A DNA stretch of 64,000 nt from Shewanella mangrovi (GCF_000753795.1 NZ_JPEO01000002.1:496001-560000); one strand, 5' to 3'; shown: positions 18,430 to 27,199, counted from the stretch's first letter. Program-made: numbers and translations. Notes: generated by a model from the sequence alone, not told the origin.

Positions 18430-19146
18430 ATGAAAAGTATTTCACGCCACCATTTGGCTAACAAAATTACCCTGTTTATTATCGGCTTATTTATCATGGC
18501 GCTGGGTGTAGCGTTGTCGATTAAAGCCGATTTAGGCGTTTCCCCGATCTCCTGTGTGCCCTATGTCTTAAGTTTGCATTTTTCACTAACAGTCGGTGAG
18601 CTGACGATTATTTTTAATGCGTTTATCGTGTTGCTGCAGATTATTTTACTCAGACGCCGTTACCGCCTTTTGCAATTACTACAACTGGTGGCGGCATCAT
18701 TTTTCGGCTACTTCATCGACTTTTCGTTAGGTTTCATGCAGGCATTTACACCTAGCCTGTATATAAGCCAATTCCTGACATGTCTCGCGAGCTGCGTAGT
18801 GATTGCCTTTGGCGTGTTCTTGATTGTGAAGGCTAACCTCACCTATCTGCCAGGTGAAGGCTTAGCGGTGACGATCACCGATTTACTGCAAACCGAATTT
18901 GGCAAAATTAAAGTCAGTATTGATAGTTCGATGGTGATTTGTGGTGTTGCCGCCTCACTGCTGATTTTCGGCGAATTGATGGGTATTCGCGAAGGCACAA
19001 TTATCGCGGCCCTGTTGGTCGGCTATCTGGTGAAACAGTTTGTCATCCGTTTCAATTTCATCGACCGCTACTTTCCAGTTGTCGATGAAATACCAGCACA
19101 ACCAGCCACTCAAGTAGAGCTGTCAGAAAGCACGCAACAGTCATAA
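18430..19146 (+). CDS. YczE/YitT-like integral membrane protein
   Basis: A 238-residue polytopic membrane protein with about five hydrophobic segments. GLFIMALGVALSIKADLGVSPISCVPY is the repeat opening of the YczE/DUF6198 family (residues about 17-42), and the second copy begins FGVFLIVKANLTYLPGEG, showing an internal duplication. The start at 18430 follows GGGAGGATC, a strong ribosome site; the ATG at 18331 adds 33 unlikely residues. Transport function is suspected for the family but unproven. Confidence 0.8.
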   Translation: MKSISRHHLANKITLFIIGLFIMALGVALSIKADLGVSPISCVPYVLSLHFSLTVGELTIIFNAFIVLLQIILLRRRYRLLQLLQLVAASFFGYFIDFSLGFMQAFTPSLYISQFLTCLASCVVIAFGVFLIVKANLTYLPGEGLAVTITDLLQTEFGKIKVSIDSSMVICGVAASLLIFGELMGIREGTIIAALLVGYLVKQFVIRFNFIDRYFPVVDEIPAQPATQVELSESTQQS

Positions 19147-19321
19147 TATCCAGTGTGGCAATGAGGTTAGAGTAAAAAGTATGTTCATATATCACTGAGT
19201 GATAAGCCTTACCCAATTTATGCTCAAAAGATATTACGAAGCAATCGTCCATAACTCAGTTATGGACGATTCCGAGCTAAAGCCTTAACTTCAACTTGTC
19301 AGTTTCTGATGAAAATTTCTA

Positions 19322-19401
19322 TGGCTTGACGCCTGCCACACAGGCGAGCAACTTGTTGCGAGTCCAGCGCCGTAGGCGCGGTGTGCTGGCGATTGTTATA
19401 T
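19322..19401 (-). repeat. attC-like site, degenerate
   Basis: On the minus strand the site starts CATATAACAATCGCC at the stop codon of the cassette gene and ends GGCAGGCGTCAAGCC. The GCCAGCACAC and GTGTGGC arms pair imperfectly. The final core GTCAAGC departs from GTTRRRY, so it may be the worn end of the array. Confidence 0.5.
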
Positions 19402-19749
19402 GCCCCATTCAACATCGCTAACGCTCTTGATTTTGCTAATAATGGTTTCAAGCTCACTTTTCACACGTGTTTCAGCAGACTTATCGGCATTACCAAATAT
19501 TCTCTTGAACAATGAGATACGTTGTTCAGGCCAGATTTGCCAAAGTGGTATGTCTGTTTCTTCATCGTTCTTACCCAAATAAATATCAAGTTTTACCCCG
19601 TCAATCTCGATTTCAATTGAAAACATATAATCGGAATCTATTGGATTTTTCGCGGCATAATTTAGTTTTTGAAGTTCTGAGTGAACATATGATGCGAGTT
19701 CTTTAGCCGAACCAAATTCATTTGTCTTGAAATAAAGATTCTGATTCAT
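19396..19749 (-). CDS. cassette-borne hypothetical protein
   Basis: A 117-residue soluble protein of unknown function, acidic and lysine-rich, with alternating strands (YMFSIEIEIDGVKLDIYLGKND) and a helical C-terminus. No domain is recognised. The start follows TTGAGGACAGCGA, which lies a few bases after a GTTATAT cassette core. Base composition is visibly more AT-rich than the chromosomal genes on either side. Its stop codon TAA is inside the next attC-like site, typical of cassettes. Confidence 0.7.
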   Translation of the reverse strand: MNQNLYFKTNEFGSAKELASYVHSELQKLNYAAKNPIDSDYMFSIEIEIDGVKLDIYLGKNDEETDIPLWQIWPEQRISLFKRIFGNADKSAETRVKSELETIISKIKSVSDVEWGI

Positions 19750-19763
19750 TCGCTGTCCTCAAG

Positions 19764-19866
19764 GGCATATAACGTCTTACTAATGGGCGCATAAATGCTT
19801 TGCTAAAATTTACGACGACGGAGCACAAGCCAAGCGTTTTGCGTCCTTTTGAGTAACTTGTTAGGA
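19764..19866 (-). repeat. attC-like site
   Basis: On the minus strand it begins TCCTAACAAGTTACTC and ends ATTAGTAAGACGTTATATG, with partly pairing arms around a CGCTTGGC-bearing centre. The size, about 100 bp, and ends match Vibrio/Shewanella-type attC sites. Confidence 0.65.
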
Positions 19867-19871
19867 GTACC

Positions 19872-20279
19872 TTATTGACCGTACTTTAATTTTCCTAGTT
19901 CTTTTGCTTCAGTAACCGCTTCAACGCCATCATCCAAAAGTATTTTACCTAATATTTCCTCACTTCTTTCCGCCGCCATTTTTGAAAATTTGTTGCCAAT
20001 TTTTTCAGCAACATAACACCAAGAATAAGCTTCTTTTAAATCTAAAATTTCTTTTGTAGTTGATAAGGAAATACACAACCCGAAAGGGGCATGCTCATAT
20101 TTGAATCTTGCCGATTCAAGCATGAACTCTAGTCCCAATTTAGGATTAAACTCTTTTCTTTCTGCTTTGAATAATTCAGTGCCAATCACAAACAATTGTT
20201 CAGGTGTGTATTGACTCTTATCTATTGCAAATACATTCAACGATGCGATGCACAAAGCTAGAAATATGCACGGTCTCAT
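19872..20279 (-). CDS. cassette-borne exported hypothetical protein
   Basis: A 135-residue protein with a signal peptide (residues 1-18, cleavage after NVFA) and a helical body with Sel1/TPR-like spacing (GLEFMLESARFKYEH, AYSWCYVAEKIG). Function unknown; small exported Sel1-like proteins are common in cassettes. Its ribosome site AGGAG is supplied by the preceding cassette core GTTAGGAG, eight bases before the ATG. Confidence 0.7.
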   Translation of the reverse strand: MRPCIFLALCIASLNVFAIDKSQYTPEQLFVIGTELFKAERKEFNPKLGLEFMLESARFKYEHAPFGLCISLSTTKEILDLKEAYSWCYVAEKIGNKFSKMAAERSEEILGKILLDDGVEAVTEAKELGKLKYGQ

Positions 20280-20285
20280 TGGTAC

Positions 20286-20342
20286 TCCTAACGCTCAAAG
20301 CAAGCGCGCGGTACGCGTCGCCTTGCCTTTGCTTGTTATATG
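20286..20342 (-). repeat. attC site, short and well conserved
   Basis: On the minus strand ATATAACAAGCAAAG and CTTGCTTTGAGCGTTAGG form the paired ends of a compact site of about 57 bp around a GCGTACCGCGC centre. This is the clearest attC in the array. Confidence 0.7.
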
Positions 20343-20350
20343 CGATTGCA

Positions 20351-20641
20351 TTAAATTTTGAACCTCTGAAACGTTTTTTTGGCGATGAATAGCATCAAGC
20401 CAAAAAGCGCTAACATGACAAGGCCAAAGCTACCAAAAAACAGTGTTATTTCTATACCTGATAACTCACTGCTGCGAATAGGTTCATTGATATCAAAATT
20501 CATCAAGTCAACTAATACATAGATCATTCCTGCGCTTAATCCGGTAAACAATGGCAATAAGACAAGATAAACGCATACCCTAAAAAAACGTTTCTTTTCG
20601 CTAAATGGAGCATCAATTCGGTAGTTGAAATTTGAGCTCAA
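20351..20641 (-). CDS. cassette-borne small membrane protein (TTG start)
   Basis: A 96-residue protein with two transmembrane helices (about 24-48 and 64-88) and basic ends. No family recognised. It starts at TTG, six bases after GGGAG, shortly after a GTTATATG core. AT-rich like the other cassette genes. Confidence 0.65.
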   Translation of the reverse strand: MSSNFNYRIDAPFSEKKRFFRVCVYLVLLPLFTGLSAGMIYVLVDLMNFDINEPIRSSELSGIEITLFFGSFGLVMLALFGLMLFIAKKTFQRFKI

Positions 20642-21070
20642 TATCTACTCCCATACGAGCATATAACATTTTATTAGTGCGCATGCGCATTTACCTCGTT
20701 GGACCAGTGAAAACGCGCACAGTTAACTATTTGTATGTAATGAACTTATCAGCATTTTGCTAAATTCACCATCCGGAAAAACGCGCATGCGCGTTCCCCA
20801 AACCTATTATCTACCCCATAGGTTTTATAATCTTATGATTTTAATTATATTTATTCATATTGGAATGTAAAAACGCGCAAGAAGTTGGAATAAAAACAGT
20901 TATAATTTCAAAATGCCTGTCCAGCTTTTAGACATTTCAAAGAAGGACAACATTTGAGTGAAATGGATTAAAATTTGTAGGCGAGAAAGTCAGGATTTGA
21001 CTGCACCACAGACAACGAGTTAAGTCGTTTTGGGGCATTTCTGTCCGTCTAAGGTTAAAAAATTTAAAAG
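20642..21070. other. cassette-array edge, no gene seen
   Basis: A cassette core (GTTATATG on the minus strand) lies at about 20668-20676. Beyond it AACGCGCA recurs near 20712, 20779 and 20871, two of the three extended to GCGCATGCGC palindromes. No coding frame or attC upstream of the core could be confirmed. The rest is AT-rich. Confidence 0.4.
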
Positions 21071-21154
21071 TCACTTTTTACGCATTGAAACCGTATATGC
21101 AACAATTACAACGATAAAGACGACTAGAACACCGCCTATTACTGAGCCACTCAT
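21071..21154 (-). CDS. possible small membrane peptide or gene remnant
   Basis: A 27-codon frame, starting MSGSVIGGVL and ending TVSMRKK, encodes one transmembrane helix with a basic tail. The frame stays open upstream to about 21284 (including RWARRPTLIEEQYGVLAKSLL) without an ATG, so it may be the 3' end of a longer cassette gene with an unusual start. Low certainty. Confidence 0.3.
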   Translation of the reverse strand: MSGSVIGGVLVVFIVVIVAYTVSMRKK

Positions 21155-21355
21155 AATGATTTCCAATGGTGAGTTATTTTTTGAGTATGTCTTGCTCAAT
21201 AGACTTTTGGCAAGTACACCATACTGTTCTTCAATTAACGTAGGCCGTCTAGCCCACCTTAACGGCGTTAGGGAAAATACAAGTTCCTAGGATTTTCTCT
21301 GAATCACCAGTGTTAGAGTAGACGCTCTGTTGTATTACAAGACGTTGGTCAAAAT

Positions 21356-21505
21356 TTACGCATTTTGTCGCCGTCCCATTTTGGCCTGAAACGCTTCGAG
21401 GGGAATTAGCAGTTCAACCCAACGTTGAGGTAGGTGGAATTCTATTTTTCCTGAATCGGCACCGCTTTTCAGATGGCCAAATTCACGATGTTGCTGTACG
21501 TTGCG
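21356..21505 (-). pseudogene. C-terminal gene remnant
   Basis: An open stretch of 49 codons without a start, reading HREFGHLKSGADSG, then IEFHLPQRWVELLIPLEAF, and ending GRRQNA. The composition looks protein-like, but no start exists and the GST terminator directly precedes it. It is probably the tail of a lost gene; the family is not recognised. Confidence 0.35.
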
Positions 21506-21509
21506 GCAT

Positions 21510-21540
21510 AAAAAAGCCCTTCATGATGAAGGGCATTTTC
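21510..21540 (-). terminator. rho-independent terminator
   Basis: GCCCTTCAT paired with ATGAAGGGC, followed on the minus strand by a T-run, just after the GST gene. Confidence 0.85.
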
Positions 21541-21560
21541 GTCGTCTGGACAGAGATAGA

Positions 21561-22163
21561 TTAAATCAGCCCTTCCGCTTTCATTGCCGCTTGCACGGCA
21601 GGACGTGAGGCTACACGACCACAATACGCTTGCAACGCAGGCCATGGCGCCAAATCGAATTTCACCAGACTTGCCCAACCAAGCACTGTAAACAGATAGG
21701 CATCAGCGACGGTAAAGTCGTCACCTTGCAGATAAGTGTTGTCACCCAATTCTGCCACAATCCAATCCAAGCGCTTGCTCAGCAATGCTTGTGTAGATTC
21801 GCGGGTCACATCAGCCATGTTGGGGTTGAACATGGACCCCATTGGCTTGTGAATTTCGGTTGAAATGTACACCAGCAGGCTTTGCAACTGATAACGTCCC
21901 ATGCCCGCTGTAGGCATAAGCCGCGCTTCAGGTTTTAAATCCGCCAGAAACTGGGAAATGACAATACCTTCGGTTAGTACAGTACCGTCTTGGGTACGTA
22001 AGGCGGGAATATAACCTTTGGAGTTAATTTGCAGATAATCTTCACCGCTAGCCGTTTTGCGGGTTTTTAAATCAACTTGTTCCAAGCTGTGAGGCAAGCC
22101 CAGCTCTTCGAGCACAATATGCGGCGCCAGTGAACAGGCACCCGGAGTATAGTAAAGTTTCAT
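21561..22163 (-). CDS. beta-class glutathione S-transferase
   Basis: A 200-residue cytosolic GST. The N-terminal thioredoxin-like domain (1-80) has YYTPGACSLAPHIVLEE with the beta-class Cys10 and the cis-Pro loop YIPALRTQDG, then LTEGIVISQFL for the gamma-glutamyl site. The helical C-domain carries the N-cap box region DDFTVADAYLFTVLGW. It conjugates or reduces electrophiles with glutathione. Divergent from the mipA-like gene. Confidence 0.92.
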   Translation of the reverse strand: MKLYYTPGACSLAPHIVLEELGLPHSLEQVDLKTRKTASGEDYLQINSKGYIPALRTQDGTVLTEGIVISQFLADLKPEARLMPTAGMGRYQLQSLLVYISTEIHKPMGSMFNPNMADVTRESTQALLSKRLDWIVAELGDNTYLQGDDFTVADAYLFTVLGWASLVKFDLAPWPALQAYCGRVASRPAVQAAMKAEGLI

Positions 22164-22356
22164 CTAGCACACTTCTTCGATTATAAGAAAAGTCAGTCTA
22201 TGCAACTGCTCAGCTAAAGGAAGTACTTACCTAGAGGTAAGTATCGAATTAACAATAGCATCTGCTTAACTAATCGTTGCCCACAGCCGCAAGGTAAAAT
22301 TCAGTATTGGCACGTTATACTGGTGCGGCTAAAAATTCTTAAAACATAAGGACAGC

Positions 22357-23112
22357 ATGATGAAACAATGGAAAAAATGGGCGCTTTTGTTTGCAGTAAG
22401 CGGCATTGGACTTCCGGCAATGGCGCAAGGCCAAGTCGGTGTTGGCGGTGCCATTGGTTATTCGCAATACGTCTATAAAGACTATGACCATCTGGTGTTG
22501 CCAATCCCGATGATCAGTTACGAAAGCGACACTTTCTATTTCCGCGGTTTGTCTGCCGGATATTATTTGTGGAAGCAACCACAGCAACAATTGGCATTGG
22601 ATGTCACCTACTCACCACGCAATTTTGATCCTGACGACACCAGTGATCAGCAACTAAAACAACTGGACAAACGTCATAGCACAGTGCTGTTAGGTGCGCG
22701 CTACCAATGGCGCACTGATGTCGGCCAGATTAATGCTTCGTTCCACTTCGATGCCGCTGATGAAACTGATGGCGGTCTGCTGGCGAATGTCAGTTACGGC
22801 TATCCCCTGCCCGTCTCGCAGCAATTAACCCTAACCCCAAGTATTGGTGCCGACTGGCACAACGGTAAATTCAATCAATACTACTATGGCGTCAATAATC
22901 GCGAGGCTCTTGCGGCAAACCTGTCAGCGTATAATGCCGACGCCAGTGTCTCGCCCTACCTCAATTTGGGTCTGCGCTACCGCGTTAACAAGTCACTGAT
23001 GACCACGGCAGCGGTACGTTATACCTGGCTATCCAGTGAAATATCAGATAGTCCGATGGCAGGTCGCGATGGCATTTACTCCACCTTTTTAAGTGTGGTT
23101 TACCAATTTTAA
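22357..23112 (+). CDS. MipA/OmpV family outer-membrane protein
   Basis: A 251-residue barrel with a signal peptide ending GLPAMAQG. The early motif YKDYDHLVLPIPMISYES and the GLSAGYYLW strand are typical of the MipA/OmpV family, and it ends in VVYQF. Relatives act as scaffolds for murein enzymes or as porins for osmotically active solutes. Followed by the metY gene after 112 bp, probably separate. Confidence 0.88.
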   Translation: MMKQWKKWALLFAVSGIGLPAMAQGQVGVGGAIGYSQYVYKDYDHLVLPIPMISYESDTFYFRGLSAGYYLWKQPQQQLALDVTYSPRNFDPDDTSDQQLKQLDKRHSTVLLGARYQWRTDVGQINASFHFDAADETDGGLLANVSYGYPLPVSQQLTLTPSIGADWHNGKFNQYYYGVNNREALAANLSAYNADASVSPYLNLGLRYRVNKSLMTTAAVRYTWLSSEISDSPMAGRDGIYSTFLSVVYQF

Positions 23113-23224
23113 GGTGTCATTCGTGGGTTAAGCCTATGAAAATGTGATGCCTTTGATCTGGCTCTCTTTTGCGTTTTCAATCGATGTGCTTCTATAAGCC
23201 ATCAATTGAAAACGGAGCCAGCAC

Positions 23225-24493
23225 ATGAAAGATGAAACCCTCGCGATTCACTACGGTTACGAAACAGATCCCACCACAAAATCGGTCGCTGTACCGATTT
23301 TTCAAACGGTAGCCTATGAATTTGATAGCGCGCAGCACGGTGCAGATCTGTTTAACCTTGATGTGCCCGGCAATATCTACACCCGCATTATGAATCCCAC
23401 CAACGATGTGTTGGAAAAACGCTTGGCCGCACTGGAAGGCGGCATTGGTGCACTGGTCGTCAGTGCCGGTAGCGCAGCGATTAACTACGCCATACTGACC
23501 TTAGCCAAAGCTGGTGACAATATTGTGTCGACGCCGCAGCTTTACGGCGGTACGTACACCCTGTTCGCCCATATGTTGCCAAGCCAAGGCATTGAGGTGA
23601 AGTTTGCCAAAGATGATAAGCCTGAGAGCCTCGCCGCCTTAATCGATGACAACACGAAGGCGGTGTACTGCGAATCTATCGGTAACCCTGCTGGCAACAT
23701 TGTGGACTTAGGCAAAATTGCTGAGTTAGCGCATGCCAAAGGTGTACCGGTAGTGGTCGATAATACAGTCGCCAGTCCGGTGCTATGTAAACCGATTCAA
23801 TTCGGTGCCGATATTGTGGTGCACTCCATCACCAAATATGTTGGCGGTCACGGCACTACGCTGGGCGGCGTAATAGTGGATAGTGGTAAATTTCCGTGGG
23901 CGCAGCATGCCGACCGCTTCCCACAATTTAGCCAACCTGAGCCGTCTTATCATGGCGTGGTCTACAACGATACCTTTGGCCCCGCCGCCTTCATCGCCCG
24001 CGCCCGTACGGTTCCACTACGCAATACAGGTTCTGCATTATCGCCAATGGCGGCCTTTATGCTGCTGCAAGGCATCGAAACTCTGCCGCTGCGAATGGAG
24101 CGCCATGTCGAAAACGCTATGAAAGTCGCGGAGTTTTTACAAAATCACGACAAGGTCAGTTGGGTGAGTTATGCCGGTTTACCTGATTCGCCGTATTACG
24201 CCCTCGCGCAACAATATATGGCGGGCAAACCATCGGCCATTTTGTCATTTGGCTTAAAAGAGGGCTATGAGGCTGGTGTACGTTTTTACGATGCGCTGCA
24301 GATGATTAAACGCTTGGTGAATATAGGCGACGCTAAGTCGCTCGCGTGTCACCCAGCGTCTACTACCCATAGACAGATGGAGCCACACGAACAAGCGCAA
24401 GCCGGGGTGAAACCGGAAATGATCCGCCTCTCCATCGGTATCGAGCATATTGACGACATCATTGCCGATCTCGACCAAGCGCTGCACGCCTAA
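23225..24493 (+). CDS. metY: O-acetylhomoserine sulfhydrylase
   Basis: A PLP enzyme that joins O-acetylhomoserine with sulfide (or a thiol) to make homocysteine (or methionine), cytosolic. At 422 residues it is the usual MetY length. YTRIMNPTNDVLEKRLAALEGG (about residues 51-72), the SAGSAA loop, VVDNTVASP, and the PLP Lys in HSITKYVGGHGT are all present, as is the C-terminal LSIGIEHIDDIIADL. A GGAG site precedes the ATG and a terminator follows, so it is likely monocistronic. Confidence 0.95.
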   Translation: MKDETLAIHYGYETDPTTKSVAVPIFQTVAYEFDSAQHGADLFNLDVPGNIYTRIMNPTNDVLEKRLAALEGGIGALVVSAGSAAINYAILTLAKAGDNIVSTPQLYGGTYTLFAHMLPSQGIEVKFAKDDKPESLAALIDDNTKAVYCESIGNPAGNIVDLGKIAELAHAKGVPVVVDNTVASPVLCKPIQFGADIVVHSITKYVGGHGTTLGGVIVDSGKFPWAQHADRFPQFSQPEPSYHGVVYNDTFGPAAFIARARTVPLRNTGSALSPMAAFMLLQGIETLPLRMERHVENAMKVAEFLQNHDKVSWVSYAGLPDSPYYALAQQYMAGKPSAILSFGLKEGYEAGVRFYDALQMIKRLVNIGDAKSLACHPASTTHRQMEPHEQAQAGVKPEMIRLSIGIEHIDDIIADLDQALHA

Positions 24494-24509
24494 TCCGCGC
24501 GTTGGTCAT

Positions 24510-24539
24510 AAAAAAGCGCGTCTCAGACGCGCTTTTTTA
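24510..24539. terminator. bidirectional rho-independent terminator
   Basis: AAAAAAGCGCGTCT and GACGCGCTTTTTT enclose a two-to-four base loop between convergent metY and the MBL-fold gene. Confidence 0.9.
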
Positions 24540-24565
24540 TTAACACTTTCAATCGAATTACCAGC

Positions 24566-25435
24566 TTACCACGTCATTTCACCAGTATTCACTTTGGCAC
24601 TCATCTCCAGTGATTGCTCACCGGCAATCGCAGGATATTGTGATTTCATTGCCGCAATCACGGCCGCTGAACCTTTAGCGGTTTGCAATACATCATCAAA
24701 GGTTTGCAGATATTGTTTGGTAAACGTCAGCGCGGTGGTGCCACTCGGCATTTGCGCAATATAGTGTCCGGGGATCACTTTGGCAGGGTTCAGCGCCAAC
24801 ATTGCATCAATATCGTCACGCCAACCTTGTCTTGCCGCCACACTTTGGGTATCGGCAGTCCACACATGTTGACCATACACGACACCAACACCACCTAAGA
24901 TTGTGCGGGTTTGCGGAATCCACAGAAACGCTGCGTAATCATTAGCCTTATGTAATTCAACTGCCTCGCCATCGACCTTAAAAACACGACTATCGGTCGC
25001 CTGAGGTACGATAATTTGCGTTGGCGCACCGTCTTTTAATATCGGGCCCCAGTAAGCGATTTTAGCCGCTTTGGTGGCGTTGATATGATCAACAACCTTT
25101 TGCGTGGCAATCACTTTAGCATGAGGAAACGCCGCCACAATCGGTTGCAAACCAAAGTAAAAATCTGGATCGCCACAAGTGATCAAAATCGTTGTCAGTT
25201 GCTTACCGCTTTGTTTGATGAGCTCAACCAGCTTTTCCCCATCTTTGATGCTGAACTGTGCATCCACGAGCATCGCTTCGTGTGGCCCGGTGATCAGCGT
25301 CGAACTGATCGGAAAAATGCCCTGCTGCTGCGGATTATACGTTTGCAACTGCAGCTCCGCAGCATTCACTAGACTACTCAGACTTGCCAACAACACGGCG
25401 CTGGCGGCCAGCCAAGATTTGATAAAACGTTTCAT
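24566..25435 (-). CDS. exported MBL-fold protein with altered metal motif
   Basis: A 289-residue protein with a signal peptide (residues 1-25, SLVNAAEL). The metallo-beta-lactamase fold is shown by AMLVDAQFS, the strand ILITCGDPDFYFG, and VIPGHYIAQMPSG. The canonical THxHxDH metal motif reads TCGDPDF, so all three His of this motif are absent. The PGHY His is kept. It may bind one metal differently or have lost hydrolase activity. It lies 30 bp downstream of the DsbA-family gene, on the same strand. Confidence 0.75.
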   Translation of the reverse strand: MKRFIKSWLAASAVLLASLSSLVNAAELQLQTYNPQQQGIFPISSTLITGPHEAMLVDAQFSIKDGEKLVELIKQSGKQLTTILITCGDPDFYFGLQPIVAAFPHAKVIATQKVVDHINATKAAKIAYWGPILKDGAPTQIIVPQATDSRVFKVDGEAVELHKANDYAAFLWIPQTRTILGGVGVVYGQHVWTADTQSVAARQGWRDDIDAMLALNPAKVIPGHYIAQMPSGTTALTFTKQYLQTFDDVLQTAKGSAAVIAAMKSQYPAIAGEQSLEMSAKVNTGEMTW

Positions 25436-25465
25436 CTTGTACTCCTGTTTTGCGGCTGAAAGCCG

Positions 25466-26122
25466 TTATGCACTCAGCGCTTGTTTAAGTTGGTTGACTA
25501 AGGCGGCGGGCTCACCATAAAAGCGGTTCACTGGTACATTGATAAACTGCTCGCCACGTTGCACTAATAAACTTGGAAATCCTTGCGCACCTGTCTGTGC
25601 CATCAGTTGCCGGGTCTGCTCAATCGCCTTGGCGGCAGACTCACTGGCAGCCTTGCTACTGAGCTGCTGCCACATGTCATTCGATATCGCCAGATTTGCG
25701 GCGATATCTTCAAGCACCGCTGTCTGGGTAATGTCTTTACCTTCAACATACCAAGCGTGTTGCGCAGCACTCAGAAACGCTAATGCGTCTGACGCACTGA
25801 AATGCTGCAACTCCAGCATTACAGCGCTGGCCGGCAATGAGTCCAACACCACGGATTGATCGCGGCACAACTGCTCTCGATACTGGTCACCAAACGTTGC
25901 GCCTGTCAGCTGCGCGATACGGGCATCATGGTCACGTACATGCAGATGCCAGTCGGCATCAATACGCCGACGGCTATACCCCATAAACAAACCACCAGCA
26001 TGCAATTGGTTTTGCGCAGGCCACGCATCAGCAGTCGCCTGCAACAGCGGTAGTGCGCCATAACTCCAACCACATAGTGGGTCGATAATCCAATGCAAGG
26101 TAAATTCTGTTGCAGTACTCAT
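25466..26122 (-). CDS. DsbA-family (FrnE-like) protein with CxxS motif
   Basis: A 218-residue protein with a thioredoxin fold and helical insertion. It opens with LHWIIDPLCGWSYGALPLL, where the active-site pair is CGWS, so only the first Cys remains; QGFPSLLV supplies the cis-Pro region. No signal peptide, so probably cytosolic like FrnE/DSBA-like isomerase or GST-kappa-type proteins. Start placed at the ATG after GGAGATTTCCTC (26122). Divergent from a LysR gene that may control it and the MBL gene. Confidence 0.8.
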   Translation of the reverse strand: MSTATEFTLHWIIDPLCGWSYGALPLLQATADAWPAQNQLHAGGLFMGYSRRRIDADWHLHVRDHDARIAQLTGATFGDQYREQLCRDQSVVLDSLPASAVMLELQHFSASDALAFLSAAQHAWYVEGKDITQTAVLEDIAANLAISNDMWQQLSSKAASESAAKAIEQTRQLMAQTGAQGFPSLLVQRGEQFINVPVNRFYGEPAALVNQLKQALSA

Positions 26123-26161
26123 GAGGAAATCTCCGGTGTTCAATCTATGCGTCTATTTTAA

Positions 26162-26195
26162 GTTTCACTTTGAGAAACAAAATCCTCATAATGAG
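26162..26195. promoter_or_regulatory. divergent promoter dyads, possible LysR site
   Basis: GTTTC-N7-GAAAC at 26162-26178 and CTCAT-A-ATGAG at 26185-26195 lie between the divergent dsbA-type and lysR-type genes, where LysR regulators usually bind. Confidence 0.45.
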
Positions 26196-26226
26196 ACATA
26201 GTTTGTTTCATAAATCGAGCAGATGA

Positions 26227-27147
26227 ATGGATAGGATCACTGCAGCACAGGTGTTTAATCGCATTTGCGAGCTCGGCAGTTTAAGCGCTGCCTCGCGGGC
26301 GATGGGAATGTCGCGACCGATGATTAGCCGCTATTTGGCCGAAATGGAAGATTGGGCCGGCACCCGCTTACTGCACCGTTCGTCGCGCAAGTTAAGCCTT
26401 ACGCCTGCGGGCGAGCAGCTATTGCTACAAACTCAGGCACTGTTACAAGTGGCAGATGGCATCAGTCAGACCGAACTGCAACAAACTGTCGCGGGCACGC
26501 TGCGAATTTCCTGCGCCCACTTCACCACCAAGCGGATTTTAAATCCCTTGTTGCAGACATTTTTAAACCAGCATCCTGCGCTCAAAGTGGAAGTGCAGAT
26601 CAGCAACCAAAACGTCAATCTTGTCGCCGATAGAATTGATTTGGCCATCAGAGTCACTAACGAACTCGACCCCAATATTATTGCCAGGCGCCTAGGGGAT
26701 TGTTATTCGGTGTTGTGCGCCAGCCAACGCTACCTTGCCGAATATGGTACGCCGCAGTCGCCTGCGCAGCTCATCCAGCACAACTGTTTGCATTACAGCA
26801 ATTTTGCCCATGGTTTCTGGCAGTTTAATGCGCCTGATGGCACGCCTATTCACGCCGACATCCAAGGCAATCTCAGCGTCAATGAATCTTCCATTTTACT
26901 CGATGCAGTGCTGAATGACGCTGGTATTGCCATGTTGCCGATACTGGATGCTGCCCCCTATATCGCAAAGGGACAACTGACGGCATTGATGACCGAGTAC
27001 CAACCCCAACCGTTGGGGATTTATGGCATTTATCGCAGTCGATTACACCAGCCACTCGCACTTAAATTGCTACTCGAAGCGTTGAAGACGGCGATTCACA
27101 GCGCAAATCAGCAAGCACTCGCCAGCATTGGTGTTGAAACCCCATAA
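26227..27147 (+). CDS. LysR-family transcriptional regulator
   Basis: A 306-residue regulator. The winged helix is at residues 1-60 (GSLSAASRAMGMSRPMISRYLAEME, given here in outline), followed by the substrate-binding domain from about 90 with DLAIRVTNELDPNIIARRLG, the usual CrgA-type pattern. Divergent from the DsbA-like gene; the shared 100-bp region holds two dyads. Effector unknown. Confidence 0.9.
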   Translation: MDRITAAQVFNRICELGSLSAASRAMGMSRPMISRYLAEMEDWAGTRLLHRSSRKLSLTPAGEQLLLQTQALLQVADGISQTELQQTVAGTLRISCAHFTTKRILNPLLQTFLNQHPALKVEVQISNQNVNLVADRIDLAIRVTNELDPNIIARRLGDCYSVLCASQRYLAEYGTPQSPAQLIQHNCLHYSNFAHGFWQFNAPDGTPIHADIQGNLSVNESSILLDAVLNDAGIAMLPILDAAPYIAKGQLTALMTEYQPQPLGIYGIYRSRLHQPLALKLLLEALKTAIHSANQQALASIGVETP

Positions 27148-27174
27148 AAAAACAGCGCATATTGCGCTGTTTTC
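27146..27174. terminator. bidirectional terminator
   Basis: AAAAACAGCGCA and TGCGCTGTTTT between the convergent lysR and His-rich protein genes. Confidence 0.8.
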
Positions 27175-27199
27175 TAGAGATATATTGGCACTCAGACGA

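Larger units (their letters stand above)
19147..20690 (-). mobile_element. gene-cassette array (attC sites, no integrase)
   Basis: Three short AT-rich genes on the minus strand, each ending at or just before an imperfect inverted repeat that begins xTAACAA or xTAACAAG and ends in a GTTRRR-like core (GTTATAT or GTTAGGA). This spacing of stop codon, attC-like stem and next ribosome site is that of integron cassettes. No integron integrase gene is in the window, so it is a cluster of attC sites lacking an integrase or the far end of a longer array. Confidence 0.65.

Noticed and set aside
20918..21060. Insertion-sequence ends (TGCCTGTCC and TTTCTGTCCGTC motifs)
   Set aside because: The two segments do not form proper inverted repeats and no transposase lies between them.
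21030..21290. 86-codon plus-strand gene
   Set aside because: The opposite strand reads as a membrane peptide over the same bases; this frame is basic and low-complexity.
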